In this document: positions 36,750 through 47,990 of the stretch, piece after piece | Layout: every line of letters begins with the position of its first letter | How positions within the stretch are numbered: position 1 is the first letter of the stretch | Assembly (NCBI RefSeq): GCF_032062135.1 | Contig: NC_092862.1 | Span: forward strand, 95,129,248 to 95,193,247 | Reading direction: 5' to 3' | Length of the DNA stretch: 64,000 nt | Source: Pyxicephalus adspersus | Lineage: Eukaryota; Chordata; Amphibia; Anura; Pyxicephalidae | Made by a program: the position numbers and the translations under genes | The notes under the pieces: generated by a model | The model's database searches: none | Told to the model about the DNA's origin: nothing | The model's input: only the letters and a program-made list of their open reading frames with translations

Positions 36750-37800
36750 CATAACATCTGTTACATTCCCGAAGCTTAATATCCTCACAAGACATATAGC
36801 GTCGGTTGCAGTAAGGCATTCAAATCGGAAGTGGTACTGGACTGAATCCAGTAGAACCAGGTACAGGTAAATTTTCTCTGTACCTATGGAAATCATACCC
36901 TCCATGCGATATATGTCCGTTACTCTCCCCATCCACTGAGCGACCGTTAGGGGTGTTTCACTTTTCCAACATGAGGGAATACACGCCTTTGCAGCATTTA
37001 ATAGGTGCCGCAAAAGAAAAGATTTGTATTGTTTCTTGTCATGGTGGAAATGTGAAGGAGTGCCAGTTCAGGCTTTCCCCATATATCCACTGATGTGAGT
37101 TCATATGTAAGTTTTGCCACTAATTCCCAGAAGGGGGTGAGCCTAGGACAATCCCCAAAAATATGTATTAGGGTACCAGGGGCTGCTTTACATCTCCAAC
37201 AGTTTGTGTCCACATGAGGATACATTTTGGGTTTGCATTCTGTACCATCTGGTGATTTTGAAAATTTGAATTTGAAAATAATTTCTTGATATTTATTGCA
37301 AACAGAGGCTTTATGGCCAAAGTTCAGCATCATCTCTTGTTGATGTTTCATGAGTTTAAAAGCCAGTTCCTCTTCCCACCTTGTCACAAAGGGTGGGGTA
37401 ATGTCAATCAATGTCGAGATGAGACTTTGGTAGGCGCAAGATAGTGTACCCCTGATAACTGCTTGGGAGTCACAAAGCGACTCCAAGGGTAAAAGTGGGT
37501 GTAAAAACTGAGAGGGATGTGGGAGAGATCTAAGAAAATGTCAGTTGAGTAGAGCGCCAAACATTCAGAGCTGGCAGGTCACACTCGGCTTGCAAATCCA
37601 TAAAAGTGGCCCAGAACCCATTTTGGATAAAATGTCTCAGAAAGAACACTCTTAATTTTAAGATTGGACTTTGATGACTGAAGTTGGACAGCCCTGCTTT
37701 AAGTAAACTCAACCTAAAGAAATCCAGACTGGGAGGCCTAATAGAAAAATAGGTTATAAAGTTTATCAATACCTAATTAGTGAAGATGACAGGGTAGTGA
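36750..37800 (-). pseudogene. L1/Tx1-like LINE, ORF2 C-terminal relic (minus)
   Basis: The minus strand encodes text from a SLLKAGLSNF region through YPHVDTNCWRC, AAPGTLIHIFGDCPRLTPFW and then HLLNAAKACIPSCWK and VAQWMGRVTDIYRMEG. This order (Cys-rich WRC motif, then the terminal helices) matches the end of L1/Tx1 ORF2. The longest open piece is 162 codons (36998-37486). At least two frameshifts are needed. A purine-rich tract at 36655-36715 is next to the 3' end. The reverse transcriptase core is absent. Confidence 0.85.
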
Positions 37801-38306
37801 TAGGATGATGGGTAACTTTGAAGCCATTAAAACTCTGTAGTTAAATGTGCCATAATGTGCAAATATGCTCAGCAGTTTAAGTCCCCTGAAGCTCAAATCC
37901 TGGTATTTTTTAGCCATGCGTCTTCTCTCTTTGTTTACTTTCAGTGGGGTTTTATTTCAGGGTGTCCACATCAATGCCTTGCATGATGAATAAACTTTCT
38001 ATTGGATGTCTGCAGCATAATCTGAATTAACCAGCTGACCCACAGTAATGACAAGAGCCGAGGTGGATAATAAGTTTTCTGGAGAAACTGACATTTTGGA
38101 TGTTTAAAAAGTACTTACAAATATATTGAGGTGTTGAGTCCCATCCTCTCTAACAACTGTTTTGTACCATTTAGATATGTATGCCCTCTGAAGGATCTCT
38201 GAGCACACACACACTATTAAAAATCAAATATTCTGAATGTTTTATAAGAAATAGTATTATATATTTCAACACTCCTGGGAAAAAAATATTATACTTTTTC
38301 GTTTAC

Positions 38307-38450
38307 CTGTGAAGAAAGTAGATTGCAGTCAATGTGCATTCCTTTACTTGTTTTACTTCTTTGCAGTAACCCAGCCATAATGGCACCATGTGCATATAAT
38401 CCAGTTGCAAGATCAGTCATAGCCACACCTGGACGAACAGGGTCCCCATC
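38307..38450 (-). CDS. SUGCT: SUGCT catalytic exon (exon d)
   Basis: This 144-bp exon (48 codons, phase 0 at both ends) has a TTTTCAG acceptor and a GTAAAC donor. It begins [17 protein letters not shown] and continues [11 protein letters not shown], ending NLLSSQ. The aspartate of MTDLATG aligns with the aspartate that forms the acyl-anhydride intermediate in formyl-CoA transferase-type enzymes, so this exon carries the probable catalytic residue. That alignment is from memory of the family. The downstream segment, with K-T-x-K-G then I-D-C-N, is also characteristic. An open frame reads through the acceptor into the intron upstream, but the splice sites define the exon. Confidence 0.95.
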
Positions 38451-39084
38451 CTGAAAATCAACAAAGATTTGACAGACCGATGGAAAGTAAGTGATCATAT
38501 AATTATATGACAATTGTAGTAAAAATAGTAGCATACATTTTAAAGAGAGAGAAAAAGTGGATGATAATGCGGCAAGACAAATTCAGAATAACTAATATGT
38601 TGCTCTTAATAATTGATTGACAAAATTATGAATTTTTCTTTTAACAAAACTTAAACAAAAACTGGTAAACTTCTGTAAAATTCAGTGAAGTTTGCATAGT
38701 TACAAAAAAGTGGGTTACTACAACCACTACTTACAGTTCTACTGAGTGTGCAGCAGGGGAACCTGATGCCCCGCTAGTGAAAGCCAAGAAGTGGTTATCA
38801 CCTAGCCTGAAGTGTCTTTATGTTCAGAAACTTACAGAGTAGCTTTCACTAGAACTCCTAGATTACCTTGTAGAGTTGCATTGCTTTTATTATTAATTTG
38901 ATTGAAGCAACTAGTTGCACAAAGCGATTGCCAATAACTGGCACTGAAGTCTTCTGCACAGTTTTATTTTTATATATTATGCCTGGGTGTCAGAGTGGAG
39001 AACATAGTGCATCAGCACTGGAACACACTCTGAATGCAGACAGGCACTGATATTCCTTTGCAAAAGTACAAACAAAAAAATACA
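38451..39084. other. Intron upstream of the catalytic exon
   Basis: AT-rich, with nothing recognised beyond the polypyrimidine tract before the exon d acceptor. Confidence 0.5.
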
Positions 39085-39665
39085 ATAGGCCTGATTTAAT
39101 AAAGCTTTCCAAAGCTGGAGAAAATACATTTTACCCTTCCTAGAGGTAACCCCGAGTGTGACTCAGGGTAGAAAAAAGTTGCTAAAAGCGGTAACCCCGA
39201 GTCACACTCGGGGTAGGTAATCCTATGGGAGGTAATAGTAAATACCTGATCCGCACGCATCCAGCGTCGTCCATCGCCGCGATCTCCGTCTTCTCTCTTC
39301 TTCCAGCCGGCTTCTGCATCCGATGAGTCACCGGATGCATAGATATATAGATTTTATTTTATTCAATGTATTATTTTTACATGATTTTGTGTTTCAAACT
39401 TTATTATACTCATACTATTATAATATACTGTAAAATAAATTTTCATGAAAAACAATGTACCGCTTTTAGACATATAAAACGGGAAAGAAATGAACCGCTA
39501 ATTTCTTTTTCTTTTTCTAACCGATTTCTTTCTATTTCTATTTGTTAGAAAATGTTTTGAATCCTGGACCAGATCCATTACAGGTTTGCTGGATCACCCA
39601 GGTTAACTGATGAAAGTGTATGTTTTTCAGTCTTGGAGAGCTTTAATAAGTCAGACCCAATTGTT
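39085..39665. mobile_element. Hairpin repeat split by a piggyBac-type MITE
   Basis: The left arm (AGGCCTGATTTAATAAAGC at about 39086) and the right arm (CCAGATCCATTACAGG, then GTTTGCTGGATCACCCAGG, then AGCTTTAATAAGTCAGACCC, ending about 39660) belong to the hairpin family. They are separated by the MITE at 39131-39500, so the MITE is the younger insertion. Confidence 0.8.
39131..39500. mobile_element. piggyBac-type MITE, copy 2
   Basis: The left end CCCTTCCTAGAGGTAACCCC with CCGAGTGTGACTCAGG and a mirrored GAGTCACACTCGGGG is the CGAGTGTGACTCGG terminus of the piggyBac family. The right end is the other terminus (GGGAAAGAAATGAACCGCTA), but its last bases and TTAA are lost. The left TTAA reads TTAC. 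Confidence 0.75.
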
Positions 39666-39959
39666 TTACTTTTTAACTTGACTATTCCCTTATCCTTGTG
39701 ATTAAACTTGAAGGTTTAACCATTTCAAACTTTCAACACTGCTATCAATGACCCACCATACCCTTATTACACATACTTACACATGTAGTAAATATTTTAT
39801 ACTAAAGTCATGTTAAGGGTAAGTATAATGTATGATTCTGAACAATACAAAATATTTATGTTATAAATGTTTACAAAAATGTGTATGGGTGTATGTATAG
39901 CCAAATTAATGTTTATTTTGTTTTGGAATGATGAAGATCCATGTAAGTTTTTTCTTTAT

Positions 39960-41301
39960 CCATTCTCCCTTATACAGGGATAATGCTTTTGACACTGTTG
40001 ATCACCCCCTTCTAATACAAATCATGCGCTCCATTGGTATCTGTGACACTGCTCTCTCTTGGTTTGCTTCCTATCTGTCTGACCGCTCCTTTCAAGTTTC
40101 TTTCAATGGTATCTCCTCCTCACCCACTCTCCTCCCTTTTGGAGTTCCCCAAGGGTAAGTTCTTGGACCGGTTCTCTTTTCTCTATACACCTCCTCTATC
40201 GGTAGTCTCATATCCTCCTTTGGCTTACAGTACCATCTGTATGCTGATGACACTCAAATCTATCTGTCAACCCCTGACCTGTCTCCCTCAGTCTTGGATA
40301 AGGTCTCATGCTGCCTGTCAGCCATATCATCATGGATGTCTGACCGATTCCTGAAACTCAACCTGGATAAAACAGAACTCATCATCATTCCCCCCTCAAA
40401 TACCAAATCTCCCCGACATATATCTAACTGTTAACAACACTGTTATTCGTCCCTCCCCTCAGGCACGTTGTCTTGGTGTCATCTTTGACTCGGCCCTCTC
40501 ATTTACCCCCCATATTCAGAACATTTCCAGGTCCTGTCACTTTCACCTACGCAACATCTCCAAAATCCGCCCCTACCTATCTCCTGAGACCACCAAACTC
40601 CTTGTACACGCTATTATCATCTCTCGTCTGGACTACTGTAACATCCTTCTCTCTGGTATTCCACTAACCCGACTCTCTCCTCTACAATCTATCATGAATG
40701 CTGCAGCCAGACTCATCCATCCTTCCCTCCGCTCTTCTTCTGCTCCATCTCTTTGTAGTTCTCTCCATTGGCTTCCATTTCACCTTAGAATCAAATTTAA
40801 GCTCCTGTGCTTTGCCTTCAAATCCCTTCACAGTTATTGTCCCACTTATATTTCTGACTTGGTAAAAAAATACTCCCCCTGCCGCTCTCTCCGCTCCTCC
40901 AATGACCTACTAATGACTTCCTCACTCATAACCTCATCACATGCATGGATACAAGACTTCTCCAGAGCTGCCCCAACTCTCTGGAATGGTCTTCCTCGTC
41001 CTATTCGGCTTGCTCCTACTTTCTGCTCATTTAAAAGAGCGCTCAAAACCCATTTTTTCAAACTTGCCTACCCATCTTCTGTCTTTTGAAACCATCACTA
41101 CTTCCCACCACTACATATCTCCCATCCTATTGTGTGTGACATTCCCCGACCTACTAGATTGTAAGCTCTCCGGGGCAGGGTTCTCTCCTCCTGTCCTCCT
41201 GTATCACTGTCTGTATCTGTCTGTCATTTGCAATCCCTATTTAATGTACAGCACTGCATAATATGTTGGCGCTATATAAATCCTGTTTAATAATAATAAT
41301 A
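39960..41301 (+). mobile_element. Rex1-like LINE, 5'-truncated
   Basis: It covers part of the reverse transcriptase domain (NAFDTVDHPLL, then a GVPQG block, then [11 protein letters not shown] with the YADD catalytic pair at 40240-40251) and the C-terminal region ([47 protein letters not shown]). The 3' tail is TATGTTGGCGCTATATAAAT, then a TAA repeat. The reading frame has a stop directly after the VPQG block and frameshifts near 40160 and 40430, so it is dead. The clade assignment (Rex1/Babar within the CR1 group) is from motif style. Confidence 0.88.
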
Positions 41302-42149
41302 ACAAAATGGAAACCAAAACAAATAATGAGGGACAGAAAAAAAATCTTACAGGTCTTAAAATCCCTTTATATAAAATGTATATTTCAAATAATTGTATTA
41401 GTTTTCATAGGGATTTACAACAAAAATAGGGAAGGTGAGGGCATAAAAAAAAGAACAATTAAAGAGTTGAGCATTTACATGTTCTCAGGGGACAGTACTA
41501 TATATACAATTTAAAATCCAGGAAATATTTAGGTAAAAACATGGAATATATTTGTACATTCTACTGTTTTTCTTCATGCAGCCAATAACTACACATTTTT
41601 ATATCAAAATGAAAATTTAAAGCAAAATTTGTATTTACATCCCAACATTGAGCAGCTATTTATGCTTACACATTGGAATCTTGACTCCCTTAGGTTTTTA
41701 TTTTGTTCAATGGACATTTTTTTTAGCATAACCAGTGACACAACCATATAAAGTCAGTAATGGTCAGCATTAAGATTTTCTCACATAACTATGTCCAGAT
41801 TCTTGAGAAAAAAATGAAGATAAAAAAGAGGCTTGCACAAGATATTTTGCAATCCAAAAACTAAGTCTGAAGTTTATTACTATGAATGCATTCCAGTTTC
41901 TAAAATAATTTGGTCCTAAAAATGAAACTGTTTTACTCATCCATGTGCAAAATAATAGAACTGCAAAGAAAAAAAAGAAGTCACAGAATTCCATTATAGA
42001 ATCCAAAGACACTTTACAAAAAGACCACACATTTTTAAATGAATCAGCACACATCAGAGAACATCTGGTGCGTGATTTATATAAATTCAAAGTTTTTGCC
42101 TTAATTGTTATCAATGTTACACAAACACAAAGAATTAGAGAAATCTTAC
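41302..42149. other. Intron downstream of exon c
   Basis: AT-rich. A 139-codon open frame on the minus strand (41770-42189) overlaps the exon in another frame and has no recognisable motif. Confidence 0.5.
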
Positions 42150-42241
42150 CTCTGGTCCTGTTATATGCATTAACCCAGACATTGCACAAGCTATAGCGTC
42201 ATATCCAGCTCTTTTAAACAGTGGGCCAGATTGTCCATAGC
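42150..42241 (-). CDS. SUGCT: SUGCT internal exon (exon c)
   Basis: This 92-bp exon has a CACTTTCAG acceptor and a GTAAGA donor. It completes the split Gly codon of the previous exon and reads [15 protein letters not shown], then a stretch ending [10 protein letters not shown], finishing in phase 0. GYGQ-x-GP-x-x-x-x-x-GYD-x-x-x-x-x-x-SGLM is one of the most conserved blocks of the family III CoA-transferases, with glycine-rich loops near the CoA site. Several longer open frames overlap this position in other frames, but only this one splices correctly to both neighbours. Confidence 0.93.
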
Positions 42242-43789
42242 CTGAAAGTGCAAGGAGGCAATTCATCAAATCACTATTAACTGTTAGCACCAAAAAATGA
42301 AATGGCCTACACTGTCTGAAAACTGTGAAACTGGAATACCACTACTCGATTTTTTAGTACACCTAACAAAGCAGGTTAGTTTTGGAATAAGATGGGGTAT
42401 AAATAAATGTAACACATCTAAAATGTTATATGATTTCAAAATTCGTCATGAAGGAAATAGTGCTTGTTCCTGACAAAAATACATTTACCAAAGCTGACTT
42501 CCTGGTGGTAGTCCTTGGGCTCACATTGTGTTTCTTGAAACTGTGCAGATAAAGTTTAGAAAGCAGCCAGAAAGAGGAGCACTGACCTCTAGGCTGCATG
42601 AACTTGGAAGCTCCTAGCTCTCAGTACTTCTGGGTTCAGAGCTGTTGGATTCTTACAGCTGAAGCCAGTAGGTTAATGACTCTAAACTAGATAAACTGGA
42701 AGAAAAAAAGGCATAAACTATAAATGCCAGTGTTTTTGTATTATTACAATAAAAAAATAAAAACCCTCCAACATGCACATACGTATACATGCAAACATTA
42801 AGGACACACCTAAAAGACTATAACATGACACAATGATAGACATTCTTACAGTCCAAGAAGTAGAATAACCTCAGGGATGCCATTTAGGTTTAATTATAAA
42901 TTGTTTTTATTGTGTCGTCTATTTATATTTATTTCAAAGTGTTTTTTCCAGGCTAGATATAGTTGGTACCAACTTGACACAACCTTGTCTTCAATAATAA
43001 ATTACCTTTTTTTATTTATGTTTACTTTATTATTAAAAATGAACCCATACATTCCATAGAGAACTATGCAGGACAGTGTCAAGGCCTGTAATCTAAAACA
43101 CCAATGCTGGGCATCATTACTATTTTCCATAACACTAAAATAATTTAATACAAAGCAGCTCCAACATAAAAAAGTTACAAATTTTAGAATGTGTAGTTTG
43201 GGTTTAGATCCCAGTCCTGTACTATCACAGAAATATCTGAGGCAGGTTGCAAAACATACAAAAAATATACATAATCCTAAACAATACTGGAATGAACGAA
43301 ACCTGACAACAAAGGAGGTAGATACAAATTTAAACATTTTTTTCTCTAGTAACCATAATATTTATATTGCATTTATTATTTTGAGTTATTTAAGGATAAG
43401 GAAGAATTTAGAAGGCATGTATTCAGAATCTCAAATATTGCACGGTTTCACAAGTTTTTGCTCCCAAATATAAATAAACATATGAAATAACATGAAGCAG
43501 ATACTGAAGACGAGTAAATGAAGTAGCACATGCTTCGTAATACTAACACCAGGGAATTATAACACTGGTCAACAAACATTTTCTTGCCAAACAGATTAAA
43601 GTCATTTTAGGTTATGTTTGATGCACCGATTCCAAATATGGTATTGGTTTTGCCAGATTGAATCTGGTTTTTGAAATAATGACCTTAATATTAACCTCAT
43701 AAAAAAACTAAAAAACTAATGAAACATTAAAACTAAGCAAAATTAAACTAGAAAAGCCTATGTATACAAAAAAAAAATTTGAAATACCT
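42242..43789. other. SUGCT intron, unassigned
   Basis: No repeat or exon is recognised. The 111-codon minus-strand frame at 43002-43337 is Phe/Cys-rich and looks like a chance frame. Confidence 0.5.
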
Positions 43790-44480
43790 AATGTCAATAT
43801 ATTCGATATCCAGTATATTTACAAAACTAATCACAAAGAAGTCATTGAAAAACTCTGTTTGTATGATTTCCTTTTATGCTTATGATCAGGACAATCATGT
43901 TGAGGGGTCCAGCAGTAGTCAAGTAGTCTTTTAGCCTGGATGCTAAAAGTTCAGATGCTTGTTTTGACACACTCATGTATTAAATCATTGAGCTCTTCTT
44001 GGGAGAACGAACTCCTGGAGTACACTCAAAACCCTGTATATCCTCCATGTTGAAAACAGGAATATCAGGGAGTGTACTGAACACTGGTATGCACCATGTG
44101 GCACAGGTCATCTTGCTGATTCTTAATCAGGGTACTCCCACTTGTTATTCTTGTAACGATTAAAACCTTTTACATTCACAGCACAAAAAAAAACAATCAT
44201 TATGATGATTTTGGGGCTTTCGCTATTCCATAGGTACCCCAAATTTCAAACTTTTCAGTTTTCCATTTTTACACTGACGTAGACACTCTGCACAAGTTTT
44301 GCATACCATATGGGTAGCTCAATATTTATCTTGGACCCCCAGTTTACTACCAAAATATGCAATGATATGCTTGTTTCACAAATTCTGTAATGTTTCTTCT
44401 CTGTTTTTGCTGAGAATATTCACCACAAATGTAGCCAAATACATTGGGGTCATTTACACAACTTCGTCCTGAAGAACCTA
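43790..44480 (-). pseudogene. Relic C of the unnamed family (N-terminal half)
   Basis: On the minus strand: RSCVNDPNVFGYICGEYS, KQRRNITEFVKQAY, GVQDKY then a stop then ATHMVCKTCAEC, KSLKFGVPME, a stop, NHHNDCFF, a VFSTLPDIPVF linker, and KQASELLASRLKD at about 43932-43963. The ASELLASRL block is identical to relic A, and the Cys modules align with relic B. Downstream the text degrades into a poly-T run. There are several stops and at least one frameshift. I read the Cys pairs (one Cys of the first pair is changed to Gly) as a zinc-binding N-terminal domain. The start is set at the conserved SCVND block. Confidence 0.75.
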
Positions 44481-45273
44481 TATTTCTGTAAAAAAGAAAA
44501 TGTATGAATAAAAAGAAGGCAAATGAAAGTTTCATCAAAATAATGCTTCATTTAATATATAAAAATCAAAACATTGGTGTAAATAAAGATTGATAATAAT
44601 AGGCTGTGTTAACATTTGTTGTTGGTAAAATTGTCTATTCCGATTCCTGTATCACAAGAACTAGAGCCAATTCAATTAAACTGATATAATTTCTAGATTC
44701 AGCAGACCTGAAATTCACTTAATATATTGGAAAATCCTTGGCAAGTGAAAAAATATTTTTTTTTGTTGAGCTGTGTAATAATACAACAAAAGCCATTATT
44801 CCAAAGAGGTACATTTGGTAGTAGATCATGCCAAGTCTACTACTACTACATGCCAAGTCTACATGCTACTGTAACCTGTAAATGAAAAATCAATATCATA
44901 ATTAGCTTGCCAAAGCTGAAAAACTACAAATATGCAGTGAAAAAAACTCACACTGTGAATAAAGATTTTGTAGTATGTTGGAAACTAATATGTGTTGATA
45001 GACCTCAATAATCTGTAAGAGTCATATTTTTATTTCTGATATCACAAGTCAACAGGGCAGTGTTACTTTCATGCGGGTTTTGTGGTATTTTTCATGCGGA
45101 ATTCAAATCTGTGCTTAGTTTTCCTATAGAATGGCTTTTTTTGTGATGAAGGTATTTAATTATTTTTTTTAGATTTGGTATAATTATTCTAAATGTATTG
45201 GAAGATCTAACAGCAATCATCTTAATTTTTATTTTACAGACATCATTACCCGTGATTGATTTCAGTTGCTGTC
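44481..45273. other. Spacer between head-to-head relics C and B
   Basis: AT-rich, about 800 bp. The CCAAGTCTACTACTACTACATG text near 44830 contains a small internal duplication. No inverted termini were found. Confidence 0.5.
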
Positions 45274-46830
45274 ATGCCTAGACATTGCATTATTCATCCA
45301 GACAGATTTTGTTATGTGTGTTCTTCCTTCATGATGAAAGCACAAGGTTGCCCAATTAACATAGATTATAGGAAAATGTACAAATTGTACATCAGCTATC
45401 CACTTGGTGACCAGGATAAATGTTGGACTCTACAAATCATCTGTAGCAGTTGTTTCAGAATGCATAGCTGGCTAAATCAGCAATGCCATTTCCAATCCAA
45501 TGAGGCAACAGCAAGACCATCTAAACAATTGCTATTTTTGCTGGATGAACACAAGCCGCATGGATTCTGCATTCAGGCCTGTTCGTGCACCACCACATGA
45601 TGGATTTGCTTTTGTAGAAGGCAATGAAGTACGATTGAGCAGAATGATCTATCCAAATACAAATCAGAACTTCTTTCTGCTAGGCTTAAGCAGATGCACT
45701 TTCTTGCAAAGAGTGTTACTGTAACTCACTACAGAATAATATTATTAATAATATTAATACAAAATCATAACTTGATAATTTTCTTCACTGATGATTGCTC
45801 ATTGTGCTATTGCCATGACAATAAATGAACTCTTCAACATTTTCTCACAACAGCATGTTCCTTCTGAATGGCATCTCTTTATTGATCCTTGCTTAACGCT
45901 TGAAGGCATTCCTACTGCATAATGGAAATTCAAAACTAGTAGACATTACTTAAAGCAATCCAGTAAAAAAACACACCTGTGGTGAACTAAAGGTCAATGG
46001 CATGCTGATGGCAATGCAAGTATGATTCACAAAATACTGCTGGTTTATGTGCCTTTGGGATAGCCAAGTTAGAGAGGATATACTAAGATCGGTGAAGCTG
46101 GGTGATTCAGTAAAACTGGAATAAATCTGGTCTAGGACTGAAAGCATTTGCTAACAAATAGCAAATGACTTTTAAGAAATCCATTCCAGGTTTGCTGGAT
46201 CACCCAGCTACACTGATAAAAGTGTATTCTTTCTAGAATTAGTGAGCTTTAACAAATCAGTCCCGTTATGTCAAGTGTGTCTGGCAGCCGAGGGATACCT
46301 ATGAGCCAGGAAGAAGTGTCAGCCTTGTCAAATTTCTGCCTCTGAGTGTACCCCATAATGAAACTTGTAAGGACCATGGAAAAAGTCAAAATAGTTTTAG
46401 TATCTTGTTGGGAAATTTGCAAACATAAGCACTGTAAAAACGATGGAAGGAAAAATGTAAAAGGAAAGAATATTTAAAGGTCCACAGATCAAGTCTGTTT
46501 TCATCCCTCTCAGCAACCGAGCTAGAAGCTTGGGAGGCATTCAAGTGGCTGTGAAAAACTTTCTGGGTAGCTATAAGTCTCCTGCATACAAGGAAGGAGT
46601 TCAGAATCTGTTTGAATCTTTTCAGAAACTGGGCCTTCGTATGTCATTAAATTACACTTCTTGCACGCTTTCCAGAAAATCTTGGTGTGGTGGGAGAAGA
46701 GGAAATGGAATGTTTTCACCAGGATAATTCAGTCAATGGACCATCGATACCAAGGCTTATGTACTGCGACAATTCAGACACAGTGTAAACACTAAACTTA
46801 TACTCTAAGCATTTTTGAAGAAACAGTAGT
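45274..46830 (+). pseudogene. Relic B of the unnamed family (near full length)
   Basis: Starting at ATG 45274 it reads MPRHCIIHPDRFCYVCSSF, then GDQDKCWTLQIICSSC, then a frameshift to DHLNNCYFCW and AFRPVRAPPHD. A decayed centre holds PSEWHLFIDP (about 45868-45900). It is then interrupted by a hairpin repeat (46040-46265) and resumes with KERIFKGPQIKSVF, ELEAWEAFKWAVKNFLGSYK, LFESFQKLGLRMSL and MDHRYQGL to about 46770. The matches to relic A (AW..FK..VK.FLG, GPQI, EW.LFID) and to relic C (Cys modules, GxQDK) show one family. It is a different subfamily from A, with many substitutions. The insertions, stops and frameshifts make it a pseudogene. Confidence 0.75.
46040..46265. mobile_element. 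Hairpin repeat inserted in relic B
   Basis: GGTGATTCAGTAAAACTGGA pairs with TCCAGGTTTGCTGGATCACC across a GCTAACAAATAGC loop, and the right end reads AGCTTTAACAAATCAGTCCC. It belongs to the family at 15604 and 55284. The left outer arm is diverged. Confidence 0.75.
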
Positions 46831-46844
46831 AGCTAACTAACCTT

Positions 46845-46846
<2 letters not shown>

Positions 46847-46886
<40 letters not shown>
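46847..46886. repeat. (TA)n microsatellite
   Basis: About 20 alternating TA units end exactly where the mariner terminus begins. Mariner elements target TA. Confidence 0.95.
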
Positions 46887-46887
<1 letters not shown>

Positions 46888-46890
<3 letters not shown>

Positions 46891-47990
46891 GAGTGCTGAG
46901 AAGTTCCTGGCTTTGCCCACAAAGAAGAGAGCCACAGTTATGAAATAACACCTTTATTCAACATATTCCCCCCCTGGGACTGATGCACTTGGTACAGCGT
47001 AGTTGCAGCTTCTCTAGCTCTCAGCAGCATCTTTGACGTCAAAAATGTCCTCAAAACGTTGCCCAAATTCAGGAACGGATAATAGTCTGCAGGGACCAGG
47101 TAAGGTGAGACGGGGGGATGGTGGACCAATTGGAAACCCAGGGTGTTCACTTTGGCAGCCACAATGTTGGATGTGTGTGCAGGAGCATTGTCATGCAAAA
47201 AAAGATGCCTTTGGTCAATTTTCTACAGTGTTTCATCTTAATTGCCTCCTTCAGCTGGTCCAGGAGGTTAGCATGATACTGTTCAGTGATACTAGAGCCC
47301 TGAGGTAGGTATTCCACCAACAGAATACCGTCTTTGTCCCAGAAAAAGGACGCCATGACTTTTTCTGGGTTCAGAACTTCTTCGGCCGTGGGGACCCGCT
47401 TTGGCGCCATTCCTTTGACTGTTCCTTGGTTTCAGGATCATAGATGTGGAGCCAGGTTTCATCCTCAGTCACTAACCTAGCAAAATTCCTGTGCAGCTTC
47501 AAAATGGGCCAAAATGGCTTTGGATGCTTCAACTCATTTCAGCACCCACTTCGCTGAAAGCTTGCGCATGTCTAGGATAGTGGTGATAACAAACCCAACA
47601 CGCTCCCATGAGATGTCAAGTATCTGAGCAATCTTTATGCGGATATTCGCTGGTCCTAAATAATCAGCTCATGGCCAGCATAGCAGGTTGCCGGGTCAGT
47701 TGAGGTTGGGGGGCGCCCACTGCGGGGCTCATCTTTAACACTGAATTGCCCAGTCTTGAAACGAGATATCCAGGTTTTGAAAGTGCTGTAGGAAGGACAC
47801 TTCTCCCCCAGTGTTTGTGACATCTCAGTGTGAATGTCCTTTGCTCAATTTCCCTGGAGAAACAAAAACCTCATGACGGCCAGTAACTCCAGCGACATAA
47901 AACTTGAGTCACAAAGACCTTATATTTGCAGTTACATACTAGGATATTGGGCTGTCATATGCTCTCACACTCATTTTTCTATTTCATCTG
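46888..47990 (-). mobile_element. Mariner element, degraded
   Basis: The left terminus GGGAGTGCTGAGAAGTTCCT abuts a TA array. The body encodes a mariner-type transposase on the minus strand. The right terminus was not clearly recognised, so its coordinate is an estimate. Confidence 0.8.
46938..47898 (-). pseudogene. Mariner transposase, broken by frameshifts
   Basis: From ATG 47898 it reads MSLELLAVMRFLFLQGN, then a stop, then AKDIHTEMSQTLGE, TFKTWISRFKTGQFSV and EPRSGRPP. This is the N-terminal helix-turn-helix region of mariner transposases. The catalytic domain follows with VTEDETWLHIYD (first Asp, codon at 47461-47463), KVMASFFWDKDGILLVEYLP, HDNAPAHTS (second Asp) and PYLVPADYYPFLNL (third Asp), ending NKGVIS at 46938. 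The family uses a D,D34D triad, and all three residues are visible, but in different frames with intervening stops. Length is about 320 codons, near the usual 345. Confidence 0.9.

Noticed and set aside
41770..42189. 139-codon open frame on the minus strand
   Set aside because: It overlaps SUGCT exon c in a different frame and has no recognised motif.
43002..43337. 111-codon Phe/Cys-rich open frame on the minus strand
   Set aside because: Composition fits AT-rich intron; no motif, no homologue recognised.
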